NCBI RefSeq assembly: GCF_036924515.1 | Contig: NZ_JAZHRR010000001.1 | Coordinates: 7,349,001-7,413,000, forward strand | DNA length: 64,000 nt | Source: Bradyrhizobium sp. AZCC 1610 | Lineage (GTDB): Bacteria > Pseudomonadota > Alphaproteobacteria > Rhizobiales > Xanthobacteraceae | Direction of reading: 5' to 3' | Shown here: one piece after another, positions 8,617-17,511 of the stretch | Position numbering within the stretch: position 1 is the stretch's first letter | How the letters are laid out: each line of letters opens with the position of its first letter | Notes under the pieces: model-generated | Database searches by the model: none | The model's input: the letters and a program-made list of their open reading frames with translations, nothing else | Told to the model about the DNA's origin: nothing | Translations under genes and position numbers: made by a program

Positions 8617-10275
8617 ATGGCGCTGACGCAGAGATTAGAGTTCCGCCAGTCGCAGTCGCTGGTGATGACGCCGCAATTGATGCAGGCGATCAAGCTGCTG
8701 CAACTGTCGAATCTCGACCTGTCGGCTTTCGTCGAGGAGGAGCTGGAGCGCAATCCGCTGCTGGAGCGTGCCAGCGACGGTCCCGAAGCCCCGGTGGCCG
8801 GCGAGCCGGCCGCCGAACGTGCCGAGTTCTCCGATTCGGCCGATTCCGGCAGCTATGGCGAGGAAGGCGGCGGCGACGCCTCCGATATGGGCACCAGCCC
8901 AGGAAGCGACGCCTTCGAGCCCGGTCAGGAGGACTGGCTGAACCGCGATCTCGGCACCCGTTCCGAGATCGAGCAGACGCTGGACACCCCGCTCGACAAC
9001 GTCTTTTCCGAAGAACCCGCCGAAGCCGCCGCCCGCGTGGCGCAGGATGCGGCGCCGACCGCCTACACCGAATGGGGCGGCGGCGCCTCCAACGACGACG
9101 ATTACAATCTGGAGGCCTTCGTCGCCGCCGAGGTGACGCTCGGCGGCCACCTTGCCGAGCAGCTCGCGGTGGCGTTCAGCGGGCCGGCGCAGCGGATGAT
9201 CGGACAATATCTGATCGATCTCGTCGACGATGCCGGCTACCTGCCGCCGGATCTTGGGCAGGCCGCCGAACGGCTGGGCGCCTCGCAAGGGGATGTCGAT
9301 GCGGTGCTGTCAGTGCTGCAGAAATTCGATCCGCCCGGCGTCTGTGCGCGGAATTTGAGCGAGTGCCTCGCAAACCAGCTCCGCGAACTCAACCGCTACG
9401 ACCCCGCCATGCAGGCGCTGGTGGAAAATCTCGATCTGCTCGCGAGACGCGATATAGCCTCGTTGCGCAAATTGTGCGGCGTCGACGACGAAGACATCAC
9501 CGACATGATCGGCGAGATCCGCCGGCTCGATCCGAAGCCCGGCCTCAAGTTCGGTTCGGCGCGCACGCAGACCATGGTGCCCGACGTCTATGTGCGGCCC
9601 GGCCCGGATGGCGGCTGGCATGTCGAACTCAACAGCGACACCTTGCCGCGCGTGCTGGTCAATCAGGTCTATTACACGCAGCTTTCGAAGACGATCCGCA
9701 AGGACGGCGACAAATCCTATTTCAGCGACTGTCTGCAGAACGCGACCTGGCTGGTCCGCGCGCTCGATCAACGCGCCCGCACCATCCTGAAGGTCGCCAC
9801 CGAAATCGTCCGCCAGCAGGACGGTTTCTTCACGTATGGCGTTGCGCATCTGCGGCCGCTGAATCTGAAGGCGGTGGCGGATGCGATCCAGATGCACGAA
9901 TCGACGGTGTCACGCGTCACCGCCAACAAATATATGGCGACCAATCGCGGCAGCTTCGAGCTGAAATATTTCTTTACCGCCTCGATTGCGTCGGCCGACG
10001 GCGGCGAGGCGCATTCGGCGGAGGCGGTCCGCCACCACATCAAGCAACTGATCGATGCGGAAGCGGCGAGCGCGATCCTCTCCGACGATACCATCGTGGA
10101 ACGATTGCGCGAATCCGGCATTGATATTGCCCGCCGCACGGTCGCGAAATACCGCGAAGCGATGCGCATTCCTTCCTCGGTCCAGCGCCGCCGCGATAAA
10201 CAGAGTATGCTCGGTAACGCACTTTCCGCTCCCGCCACTTCCTCCGACCGGTCCCGCGATACGGCTCCGGCCTGA
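8617..10275 (+). CDS. rpoN: RNA polymerase sigma-54 factor RpoN
   Basis: The 552-residue protein is sigma-54. Region I at the N-terminus is Gln/Leu-rich (MALTQRLEFRQSQSLVMTPQ), which is the part that interacts with enhancer-binding ATPases. An acidic, low-complexity region II spans roughly residues 55-160. The core-binding region follows, then a helix-turn-helix (ADAIQMHESTVSRVTANKYM) that contacts the -12 element. The RpoN box ARRTVAKYRE is at residues 505-514 and recognises the -24 element. The acidic linker makes it somewhat longer than the E. coli protein (477). Gene order lptB-rpoN-hpf-ptsN is the classical arrangement linking sigma-54 to the nitrogen PTS. Confidence 0.95.
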   Translation: MALTQRLEFRQSQSLVMTPQLMQAIKLLQLSNLDLSAFVEEELERNPLLERASDGPEAPVAGEPAAERAEFSDSADSGSYGEEGGGDASDMGTSPGSDAFEPGQEDWLNRDLGTRSEIEQTLDTPLDNVFSEEPAEAAARVAQDAAPTAYTEWGGGASNDDDYNLEAFVAAEVTLGGHLAEQLAVAFSGPAQRMIGQYLIDLVDDAGYLPPDLGQAAERLGASQGDVDAVLSVLQKFDPPGVCARNLSECLANQLRELNRYDPAMQALVENLDLLARRDIASLRKLCGVDDEDITDMIGEIRRLDPKPGLKFGSARTQTMVPDVYVRPGPDGGWHVELNSDTLPRVLVNQVYYTQLSKTIRKDGDKSYFSDCLQNATWLVRALDQRARTILKVATEIVRQQDGFFTYGVAHLRPLNLKAVADAIQMHESTVSRVTANKYMATNRGSFELKYFFTASIASADGGEAHSAEAVRHHIKQLIDAEAASAILSDDTIVERLRESGIDIARRTVAKYREAMRIPSSVQRRRDKQSMLGNALSAPATSSDRSRDTAPA

Positions 10276-10315
10276 TTGCGTTCGCGTCAAATCGGGATAG
10301 TGTCGGTTCCCCGAC

Positions 10316-10365
10316 AGAGCGTGATCCGGAAAAAGCGGCTCCGGTTTCCCGAAAGGATCATGCTC
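10316..10365. repeat. Intergenic palindromic repeat (GAGC(A/G)TGATC type)
   Basis: The stretch reads AGAGCGTGATCCGGAAAA, then about 14 bases, then CCCGAAAGGATCATGCTC. The outer arms are imperfect inverted copies. From memory, this pattern is a common dispersed palindrome in Bradyrhizobium-type genomes. It lies between rpoN and hpf, so it would be transcribed and could form an RNA hairpin. Confidence 0.55.
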
Positions 10366-10405
10366 CGGCAACACCAGAGTAGTCGAGGCATCAGCGAGGC
10401 ATCCA

Positions 10406-11008
10406 ATGACCCTCCGAATCTCCGGAAAAAGCATCAGTGTCGGCGACGCCCTTCGTTCGCGCGTCAGCGAGCGCACCGATGAGGTCTTGAGAAAATATTT
10501 CGACGGCAATTATTCCGGCCACATCACGCTGAGCAAGGACGGCTTCGGCTTCCGTACCGATTGCGCGCTGCATCTGGATTCCGGGATTACGCTGGAGGCC
10601 GATTCCAACGCCACCGATGCCTATGCCAGCGCCGATCAGGCGCTGCTGATGATCGAAAAGCGTCTGCGCCGCTACAAGAGCCGGCTGAAGGACCGCTCGG
10701 CCCGCAAGGCCTATGCGGCTTCCGCGGCGCTGGCGGAGATGGGCGGGCCGTCGCTCGATGCGCCGAGCTATGTGATCGAGGCGCTGGCGGAGGGCGACGA
10801 GGAGGTCACGTCCTATAGCCCGGTCATCATTGCCGAGGCGACCACGTCGCTGAAGCGGCTGTCGGTCAGCGAGGCGGTCATGGAACTGGATCTGACCGGG
10901 GCTGCCTGCATTGTGTTCCAACACGGCTCCAGCGGCCGGGTGAACATCATTTACCGCCGTACCGACGGCAATGTCGGCTGGGTCGATCCCCCCTCGGTTA
11001 CCCCCTGA
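10406..11008 (+). CDS. hpf: Long-form ribosome hibernation promoting factor
   Basis: The 200-residue protein is a long HPF/RaiA-type factor. The N-terminal domain (about 1-100) shows the family fold with SISVGDALRSRVSERTDEVLRKYF and the basic KRLRRYKSRLKD helix. The C-terminal domain (about 140-200) has SVSEAVMELDLTG...VFQHGSSGRVNIIYRRTDGNVG, which in long HPFs dimerises ribosomes into 100S particles in stationary phase. The two domains are joined by an Ala/Glu-rich linker. It starts 130 bp after rpoN, across a palindromic repeat, and precedes ptsN, as in many proteobacterial rpoN loci. Confidence 0.9.
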   Translation: MTLRISGKSISVGDALRSRVSERTDEVLRKYFDGNYSGHITLSKDGFGFRTDCALHLDSGITLEADSNATDAYASADQALLMIEKRLRRYKSRLKDRSARKAYAASAALAEMGGPSLDAPSYVIEALAEGDEEVTSYSPVIIAEATTSLKRLSVSEAVMELDLTGAACIVFQHGSSGRVNIIYRRTDGNVGWVDPPSVTP

Positions 11009-11104
11009 GATAGATATATGTCCGATGGCATTGACGCCCCCATTTGCCCTCCCTATGGTCCGCCGCCCTTATGCATAGAGCGCAGGAACTGGCCCTTCGG
11101 GAGT

Positions 11105-11119
11105 TGGCACCGCGCATGC
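11105..11119 (+). promoter_or_regulatory. Sigma-54-like promoter candidate upstream of ptsN
   Basis: TGGCACC-GCGC-ATGC matches the sigma-54 consensus TGGCACG-N4-TTGC with GG and GC at the required spacing. The predicted start would be near 11130, about 114 nt before the ptsN ATG. A match of this quality can occur by chance once or so in 64 kb, so position is the main argument. Confidence 0.35.
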
Positions 11120-11243
11120 GTTGGAGTAGAAGCCCCCCAGATCGGGACCCGTGCTTGAGCCCGCCTCCCGCCCCATCTTCTTGACGCCCTAGTTCTAGAA
11201 CCTACTTCGCAACCAGACGGTTCAATTCACCTCGGAACGCCCA

Positions 11244-11705
11244 ATGACGATTACCGATCTGGTCGCACCCGAGGCGATTCTCCCGGCTTTGAAGGTCATC
11301 AGCAAGAAACAGGCGCTGCAGGAGCTTGCGGCCCGCGCTGCTGCGCTGACCGGCCAGAACGAGCGCTCGGTGTTCGAGGTGCTGTTGCAGCGCGAGAAAT
11401 TGGGTACTACCGCTGTCGGCTACGGCGTCGCCATTCCGCACGGCAAGCTGCCGAAACTTGAAAAGCTGTTCGGGTTCTTTGCGCGCCTCGAACGCCCGAT
11501 CGATTTTGAGGCAATGGACGGCCAGCCGGTCGACCTGATCTTCCTGCTGCTGGCCCCGGAAGGCGCAGGCGCCGATCATCTGAAGGCGCTGGCGCGAATC
11601 GCGCGGTTGCTGCGTGACCAGGACGTCGCCAAGAAGCTGCGCGCCTCGCGCGATGCCCAGGCGATCTATTCGGTGCTCGCCCTGCCGCCGGCAAGCGCGG
11701 CCTAG
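11244..11705 (+). CDS. ptsN: PTS IIA-like nitrogen regulatory protein PtsN (EIIA-Ntr)
   Basis: This 153-residue protein is EIIA-Ntr, the terminal phosphoacceptor of the PtsP-NPr-PtsN regulatory phosphorelay, which transports no sugar. The phosphorylated histidine is H66 in VGYGVAIPHGKLPK. The flanking sequence DLIFLLLAPEGAGADHLKALARIARLLRD is typical of the family. Length is normal (about 150-163). It lies 235 bp after hpf, a larger gap than within a tight operon, and a sigma-54-like motif in that gap may give it its own promoter. In related bacteria PtsN affects potassium uptake and carbon/nitrogen balance. Confidence 0.92.
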   Translation: MTITDLVAPEAILPALKVISKKQALQELAARAAALTGQNERSVFEVLLQREKLGTTAVGYGVAIPHGKLPKLEKLFGFFARLERPIDFEAMDGQPVDLIFLLLAPEGAGADHLKALARIARLLRDQDVAKKLRASRDAQAIYSVLALPPASAA

Positions 11706-11822
11706 TTTCTTTAGGCGGAACAGGGTTTCTACGGTCGGTAGTGCACCGGATAAACGCAATTTTAAACTAATTGGCAGCTATTTCGTTCGCTGGGATTTTT
11801 TTCTCACCCGGAGAACATTGCC

Positions 11823-13511
11823 ATGACGCTGCGGCTGACAATTTCGCGCGCAATATTGATTTTTGGATTGGTTACCGCATTGGGTCTCGGTGCCGTGATT
11901 GCCACCAGTGTTTATGGGCTGTCGCAGCTCAAGGTCGGCGGCCCGCTGTACAACCAGATCAAGCTCGGCAACGACCTGATCGCCGACATCCTGCCACCGC
12001 CGGAATACGTCATCGAAGCCTATCTCGAGGCCACCCTCGTGCTGCACGATCCGGCGCAGCTTTCGGCGCATCGCGACCGGATTGCGCAGCTCAAGAAGGA
12101 ATATGACGAGCGGCACGATTTCTGGGTCAAGTCCGACCTCGACCCGACGCTCAAGACCAAGCTGGTGGAGAAATCCGATAGCGAGGTACGCCGCTTCTGG
12201 ACCGCGATCCAGCAAGGTCTGTTGCCCGCGCTCGCCAGGGGCGACGGCGCAGCCGCCGCGAAATCCTACGCTGAAATCACCGCACGTTATACCGCGCACC
12301 GCGCCATCATCGACGACATCGTCAAGCAAACCAACGACCAGAACGCAGCGACGGAAGTCGCGGCGACGGGGCGCGTCAGCACGTTCACGTTGCTATTGTG
12401 GGGCGTTTCGGCCGCAGTGTTTCTCGTCATCGGCGCAGGCATTTTCGGCGTGGCATTCGGCGTCATTCGTCCCATCGCGGAAATGACCGAGGTGATGAAG
12501 GGCCTTGCCGGCGGCGACCTCAACGTCTCGGTCCCGGCGCTCAGCCGCGGCGATGAAGTGGGCGCCATGGCGCGCGCGGTCCAGGTCTTCAAGGATAACG
12601 CGCTGCGCGTTCAGTCGATGGAACAGGAGCAGGCCGGCCTGAAGCTGAAGGCGGAAGGCGACCGCAAGGCCGCGATGCAGCAGATGGCGGACGGCTTTGA
12701 TTCCGCGATCGGAAAAATCATCCAGACCGTATCGACCGCCTCGTCCGAACTCGAATCATCGGCCGGACAACTGACCAAGACCGCCGAAGTGACCCAGGTG
12801 CTCTCGGCGACGGTCGCCGCCGCCTCGGAGCAGTCCTCGGCCAACGCGCAGTCCGCGGCTGCGGCGGCGGACCAGATGGCTTCATCGGTGTCGGAGATCG
12901 GCCGCCAGGTCCAGGATTCGCACAAGATCTCGCGTGAGGCGGTGAGTCAGGTCGAGCAGACCAATGCGCGGATCGCCGATCTCGCCCAGTCCGCCAGCCG
13001 GATCGGCGAAGTGGTCAAAATGATCAGCGCGGTGGCCGAGCAGACCAACCTCCTGGCGCTGAACGCCACGATCGAAGCGGCGCGCGCCGGCGAGGCGGGA
13101 CGGGGATTTGCCGTCGTCGCATCCGAAGTCAAGGCGCTTGCCGCGCAGACTGCGAAGGCGACCGAGGAAATCAGCGAGCAGATCGGGCAGATGCAATCGG
13201 CGACCAATCAGTCGGTATCTGCCATTCAGGAAATCGGCGGCACGATCGGCCGCATCGCGGAAATCTCGCAGGCGATCGCGGCAGCCGTGGAAGAGCAGGG
13301 CGCCGCGACGCAGGAAATCTCGCGCAACGTGCAGCAGGCGGCGCAGGGAGCCACGCAGGTCGCGGGCAGCATCACCGATGTCAACCGCGGCGCGACCGAT
13401 ACCGGCGCGGCATCGACGCATGTGCACGGGCTGGCCCAGTCCCTGCTGGGACAGAGCAATCATCTCAAAGGTGAGGTGGAGAAATTCCTCTCGACCGTGC
13501 GCGCGGCGTGA
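11823..13511 (+). CDS. Methyl-accepting chemotaxis protein
   Basis: The 562-residue protein has a chemoreceptor layout. A first membrane helix (about 8-32) is followed by a helical sensory domain of about 150 residues, a second membrane helix (about 186-210, [22 protein letters not shown]) and a HAMP domain (about 211-265, starting [18 protein letters not shown]). The cytoplasmic signalling coiled coil carries the conserved hairpin tip [20 protein letters not shown]. The sensory domain may be a four-helix bundle, but no ligand can be named. ATG 11823 is preceded by GGAGAAC. No che genes are nearby, so it is an orphan receptor. A short palindrome follows the stop. Confidence 0.92.
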   Translation: MTLRLTISRAILIFGLVTALGLGAVIATSVYGLSQLKVGGPLYNQIKLGNDLIADILPPPEYVIEAYLEATLVLHDPAQLSAHRDRIAQLKKEYDERHDFWVKSDLDPTLKTKLVEKSDSEVRRFWTAIQQGLLPALARGDGAAAAKSYAEITARYTAHRAIIDDIVKQTNDQNAATEVAATGRVSTFTLLLWGVSAAVFLVIGAGIFGVAFGVIRPIAEMTEVMKGLAGGDLNVSVPALSRGDEVGAMARAVQVFKDNALRVQSMEQEQAGLKLKAEGDRKAAMQQMADGFDSAIGKIIQTVSTASSELESSAGQLTKTAEVTQVLSATVAAASEQSSANAQSAAAAADQMASSVSEIGRQVQDSHKISREAVSQVEQTNARIADLAQSASRIGEVVKMISAVAEQTNLLALNATIEAARAGEAGRGFAVVASEVKALAAQTAKATEEISEQIGQMQSATNQSVSAIQEIGGTIGRIAEISQAIAAAVEEQGAATQEISRNVQQAAQGATQVAGSITDVNRGATDTGAASTHVHGLAQSLLGQSNHLKGEVEKFLSTVRAA

Positions 13512-13537
13512 GCTGATCAAAAATTATTATGAAGGAC

Positions 13538-13562
13538 GATACGCGGGCGACGCCCGCGTATC
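13538..13562. repeat. Perfect palindrome after chemoreceptor gene
   Basis: Two perfectly complementary 11-base arms, GATACGCGGGC and GCCCGCGTATC, flank a 3-base loop. It lies between the chemoreceptor stop and the convergent DUF1150 gene. It lacks a T run, so it may be a dispersed repeat rather than a true terminator. GCGTCAGTG-like copies follow at about 13617-13675. Confidence 0.5.
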
Positions 13563-13665
13563 CGAAACCCTCTTATCACATTCGCCCGGCATCAGACCAG
13601 CGACACCGGCGAAGCTTCGTCAGTGACAGCAGCAAGCGCTGCGTCAGTGACTGCGGAAGGCCGCG

Positions 13666-13932
13666 TCAGTGCACGCTGACGGCCTGAAGCTCGTTGCTCC
13701 ATGCGTTGGCGATCGCAGCTTCGCGGCTGTCGGTCAGCATGATCGGGGTGCCGTCGGCGGCATGCAGCGCGAACAGTTTCAGTCCGGGCGCGATTTTCGG
13801 CGCCTGCGGAAACAGTCCCGGCACATCCTCGGAACGGACTTGTTTCACGTAGGCGATATGGCCTTCACCAAGATGGGCCAGCGCCTCAACGGAAACTTTT
13901 TCGGGTTCGAAGGTCACACTCACGTCACTCAT
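13666..13932 (-). CDS. DUF1150 family small protein
   Basis: An 88-residue protein with the DUF1150 pattern: EALAHLGEGHIAYVKQVRSEDV in the first half and LFALHAADGTPIMLTDSREAAIANA in the second. Function is unknown, but in rhizobia such genes regularly follow a small heat-shock gene. The ATG at 13932 is chosen because AGAAGGAG lies 8 bases upstream. It is 49 bp downstream of hsp20 on the same strand, so the two are probably one transcript controlled by the ROSE leader. No signal peptide or membrane helix is seen. Confidence 0.8.
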   Translation of the reverse strand: MSDVSVTFEPEKVSVEALAHLGEGHIAYVKQVRSEDVPGLFPQAPKIAPGLKLFALHAADGTPIMLTDSREAAIANAWSNELQAVSVH

Positions 13933-13981
13933 GGTCTCGACTCCTTCTGGGTCTAAGCGGTCGAGTCCGCTACTTGTTCCA

Positions 13982-14407
13982 TTATTCGTGCTCATTGATA
14001 GCAATTGTCTTAACGACCCTTTCAGGCTCCGGCCTGGCGAGGTCGATCGACAACAGCCCGTTTTTCAGATCCGCGCCCAGCACGTGCATCCCCTCCGCCA
14101 GCACGAAGGTGCGCTGGAAGTGGCGCGCGGCGATGCCGCGATGGATGTATTGCCGGGCCTTGTCGTCCTGCTGGCGGCCCCGGATCACGAGCTGGTTTTC
14201 CTCAATGGTCACATCGAGTTGGTCACGGGTAAAACCCGCCACCGCAAGCGTGATGCGTAAACGCTCGGGCTGGCCGTTGGCACGGTCACACCGCTCGATG
14301 TTGTAGGGAGGATAACCGTCGGCGCCTTTGACGACGCGATCAAGCGCACGCTCGATTTCGTCGAACCCAAGCAGGAACGGACTGGATAACGAAGGAACAC
14401 GAGACAT
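13982..14407 (-). CDS. Small heat-shock protein, Hsp20/IbpA family
   Basis: The 141-residue protein is an alpha-crystallin-type small heat-shock chaperone. The N-terminus is MSRVPSLSSPFLLGFDEIER, followed by YPPYNIER at the start of the alpha-crystallin domain, the LRITLAVAGFTRDQLDVTIEENQLVIRG core, and the C-terminal HVLGADLKNGLLSIDLARPEPE segment. This class binds unfolding proteins without ATP. The start at 14407 has AGGA 7 bases upstream, and that Shine-Dalgarno is sequestered in a hairpin (see the ROSE leader). DUF1150 follows in the same transcript. Confidence 0.93.
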   Translation of the reverse strand: MSRVPSLSSPFLLGFDEIERALDRVVKGADGYPPYNIERCDRANGQPERLRITLAVAGFTRDQLDVTIEENQLVIRGRQQDDKARQYIHRGIAARHFQRTFVLAEGMHVLGADLKNGLLSIDLARPEPERVVKTIAINEHE

Positions 14408-14490
14408 TACAAAGTCCTCTCGAAGCGACTTTGAGGGGCCCTTGCGGCGCCCCATTCAACCGGCCGGCCGACTTGCCGTCCGGTCACCAG
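14408..14490 (-). promoter_or_regulatory. ROSE-type RNA thermometer in the hsp20 leader
   Basis: On the minus strand the last leader hairpin (14411-14432) pairs AAAGTC with GACTTT around an inner CTT/GAG stem. A single G is left bulged opposite the Shine-Dalgarno AGGA (14415-14418), facing the TCGCT strand. A U(U/C)GCU motif pairing with the Shine-Dalgarno, with a bulged G, is the hallmark of ROSE elements in rhizobial small heat-shock genes. Further upstream, GGGGC/GCCCC and CCGGAC/GTCGG segments can form additional hairpins. Heating would melt the weak final stem and expose the ribosome binding site. Confidence 0.8.
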
Positions 14491-14492
14491 GG

Positions 14493-14521
14493 AATATGGG
14501 GGTGATTTGGGAACGGTTCAA
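14493..14521 (-). promoter_or_regulatory. Sigma-70-type promoter of hsp20-DUF1150
   Basis: Read on the minus strand, TTGAAC (14516-14521) and CATATT (14493-14498) are 17 bp apart. This places the transcription start about 80 nt before the ATG, just in front of the ROSE structure. A housekeeping promoter with heat control at translation is the usual ROSE arrangement. Confidence 0.6.
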
Positions 14522-14603
14522 GCGCCTCTGAAAGCTGTGTAAATCGGCCGCGGCGGGGTTTTTCACGTCAGTTGGAGCTGGTTTCGCATCCCCGGAATAA
14601 GGG

Positions 14604-15695
14604 TCAGGAACCCACGCGCTTGCGGCCGTCGGCGGTAAACAAATGCAGCTTGTCGCTGGCGGCCACCGCCCTGATTCGCTCGCCGATGGCGGGACCGATG
14701 GCGCCGGGAATCCGCACGATCACCTCGCCCGGCGGCAGCTCGCCGGGGGTGGCGGCGACGCCCTGGATTTCCTGCTGCCTCGTACCGTAGACGAAGGTTT
14801 CGGCGCCGACCCGCTCGATCGCTTCCACCGTGAGGCCAAGCGCCACGCCGCCGGAAACCGTTTCGTTCGTGATGACGAAATCCTCAGGGCGAATGCCGAG
14901 AATGCCGGCCTCGGTGATGCGGATATCGCCGGCCAATTGCGATTTGATCTCGTCTGAGCGCAGCGGCATCAGATTCATCGGCGGCGCGCCGATGAAGGAG
15001 GCGACGAAGGTGGTCGCGGGCTTCTGGTAGATGTCGAGCGGATTGCCGATCTGCTCGACCTGGCCGCCGTTCATGACCACGAGAATATCGGCCAGCGTCA
15101 TCGCCTCAAGCTGGTCGTGGGTGACGTAGATCGAGGTCGTGGAGAGGCGGCGCTGCAGTTTGCGGATTTCGACGCGCATGGCGATGCGCAGCTTGGCGTC
15201 GAGGTTCGACAAGGGTTCGTCGAACAGAAACACCTTCGGCTGCCGCACGATCGCGCGTCCCATCGCCACGCGCTGGCGCTGGCCGCCTGACAATTGCCGC
15301 GGCTTGCGCTCGAGCATCGCGCCGAGTTCGAGAATCCGCGCGGCTTCCTCCACGCGGGTCTTGATCTCGGGTTCGGCCATGCCGCGGTTGCGCAGGCCGT
15401 AGGCCATGTTGTTGTAGACGCTCATATGCGGGTAGAGCGCGTAGTTCTGGAACACCATCGCGATATCGCGGTCGGCCGGCTCGATCTGGTTAACGACGCG
15501 GCCGCCGATGTCGATCTCGCCGCCCGTGATGGTCTCCAGCCCTGCGACCATGCGCAACAGCGTGGATTTGCCGCAGCCGGACGGGCCGACCAGCACGCAG
15601 AACTGGCCGTCTCCGACATCGAAATCGATGCCCTTGATGGCTTCGAAGCCACCGGCATAGGTTTTTCTGACGTTACGAAGGGTGACGTTGGCCAT
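14604..15695 (-). CDS. ugpC: sn-glycerol-3-phosphate ABC transporter ATPase UgpC
   Basis: The 363-residue ATPase has Walker [12 protein letters not shown] (near residue 38), signature [14 protein letters not shown], Walker [16 protein letters not shown] and the H-loop [14 protein letters not shown]-terminal regulatory OB-type domain (about 240-363, [11 protein letters not shown]...) is typical of the MalK/UgpC subfamily. It energises uptake through the UgpA/UgpE pore. As the last gene of ugpBAEC, it begins 7 bp after ugpE. ATPases of this subfamily are sometimes shared by other sugar importers, so the substrate is assigned from the whole operon. Confidence 0.92.
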   Translation of the reverse strand: MANVTLRNVRKTYAGGFEAIKGIDFDVGDGQFCVLVGPSGCGKSTLLRMVAGLETITGGEIDIGGRVVNQIEPADRDIAMVFQNYALYPHMSVYNNMAYGLRNRGMAEPEIKTRVEEAARILELGAMLERKPRQLSGGQRQRVAMGRAIVRQPKVFLFDEPLSNLDAKLRIAMRVEIRKLQRRLSTTSIYVTHDQLEAMTLADILVVMNGGQVEQIGNPLDIYQKPATTFVASFIGAPPMNLMPLRSDEIKSQLAGDIRITEAGILGIRPEDFVITNETVSGGVALGLTVEAIERVGAETFVYGTRQQEIQGVAATPGELPPGEVIVRIPGAIGPAIGERIRAVAASDKLHLFTADGRKRVGS

Positions 15696-15702
15696 GACTA
15701 CC

Positions 15703-16551
15703 CTACTTCTCCGTCTCGACCAGGCCGCGCACGAACAGCCGCTGCATGAACACGACGACCGCGACCGGCGGCAGCATCGCGAGGATCGCGGTCGCCATCG
15801 CGAGTTGCCATTCGGCGAGTTCGTCGGTCGTATACAGCATCTTCTTGATGCCGATGACGATGGTTTGCATCGAATCCTGCGTGGTGATCAGAAGCGGCCA
15901 CAAATATTGATTCCAGCCATAGATGAACTGGATCACGAACAGGGCTGCGATCGTCGTCACCGACAGCGGCAGCAGCGTATCCCAGAAGAACCGGAACGGG
16001 CCTGCGCCGTCGATCCGCGACGCCTCCAGCAATTCCTCAGGGATGGTCATGAAGAACTGCCGGAACAGCAGCGTTCCCGTGGCGGACGCAATCAACGGAA
16101 GGATCAGTCCGGCATAGGTGTCGAGCATCTTGAGGTCGGCCACCACCTTGTAGGTCGGATAGATGCGGACCTCTACGGGGAGCATCAGCGTGACGAAGAT
16201 GATCCAGAACGCGGTCTTGCGGAACGGAAAGCGGAAGTACACCACCGCATAGGCGGACAGCATCGAAATGAAGATTTTGCCGAGCGCAATGCCGAAAGCG
16301 GAGATGAACGAGTTAATCAGCATCTGCGCGACCGGCTCGCGGCTGGTGCGGGCGCCGCCGACGAATACCGCGCGGTAGTAATTTTCCAGCATTTGGTCGC
16401 CGGGCGACAGCGGCATTCTGCCGCCGACCACGGTGGCGGCGTCGTGGGTGGAGGCAATCAGCGCCAGATAAACCGGAAAGGCGACGATGAAGACGCCGAG
16501 CGTGAGGATCGCATAGGCGATGATGTCGCTGAGCGGGCGGTGCTCGACCAT
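15703..16551 (-). CDS. ugpE: sn-glycerol-3-phosphate ABC transporter permease UgpE
   Basis: The 282-residue inner-membrane permease has about six membrane helices, from [20 protein letters not shown] to [20 protein letters not shown]. The EAA loop that contacts the ATPase is [21 protein letters not shown]. The long periplasmic segment after helix 1 ([20 protein letters not shown]) is characteristic of UgpE. Its start overlaps the ugpA stop by one base at 16551, indicating coupled translation and equal stoichiometry with UgpA. Confidence 0.92.
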   Translation of the reverse strand: MVEHRPLSDIIAYAILTLGVFIVAFPVYLALIASTHDAATVVGGRMPLSPGDQMLENYYRAVFVGGARTSREPVAQMLINSFISAFGIALGKIFISMLSAYAVVYFRFPFRKTAFWIIFVTLMLPVEVRIYPTYKVVADLKMLDTYAGLILPLIASATGTLLFRQFFMTIPEELLEASRIDGAGPFRFFWDTLLPLSVTTIAALFVIQFIYGWNQYLWPLLITTQDSMQTIVIGIKKMLYTTDELAEWQLAMATAILAMLPPVAVVVFMQRLFVRGLVETEK

Positions 16552-17432
16552 CAGTACTGCACCTTGCGCTCGACGTATTTGAACTGGATCGCGGTCAGCG
16601 CGATCACGATCACCATCAGCACCACCGATTGCGCGGCCGAGCCGCCGAGATCGCCGCCGAGCCGCCCGTCGGCAAACACCTTGTAGACCATGGTGGTGGT
16701 CGCGCCGGCCGGGCCGCCGCCGGTGACCGCGTCGATGATGCCGAAGGTGTCGAAGAAGACGTAGACGACATTGACAACCAGGAGGAAGAACGTGGTCGGC
16801 GACAGCAGCGGAAAGGTAATGGTCCAGAACCGGCGCAGCGGACCCGCACCGTCAATCGCGCTGGCTTCCAGCACGCTCTTGGGGATCGACTGCAGGCCCG
16901 CCAGGAAGAACAGGAAATTGTAGGAGATCTGCTTCCACACCGCGGCCATCACCACGAGGGCCATGGCGTGGTTGCCGTTCAGCAGCGGATTCCAGTCGAA
17001 ATTCATCCAGCGCAGCGGCCGCGCTAGCGTGCCGAGCGAGGGATGAAACATGAAGATCCACAACACGCCGGCGACCGCGGGCGCCACCGCATAGGGCCAG
17101 ATCATCAGGGTCTTGTAGGCGCCGGCGGCTTTGAGATTCTTGTCGGCCTGGGTCGCAAACAGCAGCGCGATGGAAAGCGAGAGCGCCGCGACCAGCGAGG
17201 AGAAAATTATCGTCGTCAGCATCGACGCGTAATATTCAGGCTGGGCGAACAGCGACTGGTAATTTTCCAGCCCGACAAATTCCGAGGTCAGCCCGAACGC
17301 ATCCTCGCGCAGGAAGGATTGCCAGACCGCCTGGCTCGCCGGCCAGTAGAAGAATACGAATGTGATGATGAGCTGCGGAATCAGCAGCAGGTATGGAAGC
17401 AGCTTGTTGCTGAAGACGACAGACTTTTCCAT
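16551..17432 (-). CDS. ugpA: sn-glycerol-3-phosphate ABC transporter permease UgpA
   Basis: A 293-residue permease with about six transmembrane helices, beginning with [23 protein letters not shown]. The cytoplasmic EAA loop reads [21 protein letters not shown]. It pairs with UgpE to form the membrane channel of the binding-protein-dependent importer. The [11 protein letters not shown] and [10 protein letters not shown] segments in the first periplasmic loop are typical of UgpA. It follows ugpB by 79 bp and its last base overlaps the ugpE start. Confidence 0.92.
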   Translation of the reverse strand: MEKSVVFSNKLLPYLLLIPQLIITFVFFYWPASQAVWQSFLREDAFGLTSEFVGLENYQSLFAQPEYYASMLTTIIFSSLVAALSLSIALLFATQADKNLKAAGAYKTLMIWPYAVAPAVAGVLWIFMFHPSLGTLARPLRWMNFDWNPLLNGNHAMALVVMAAVWKQISYNFLFFLAGLQSIPKSVLEASAIDGAGPLRRFWTITFPLLSPTTFFLLVVNVVYVFFDTFGIIDAVTGGGPAGATTTMVYKVFADGRLGGDLGGSAAQSVVLMVIVIALTAIQFKYVERKVQY

Positions 17433-17511
17433 TCAAGCCGCTGTGTGATGCGAGAGAGGCTCCCTCCCCGGGACGGAGAGGGAGCCCTGGTCGGTGTTAT
17501 TTTGGTTGGCG

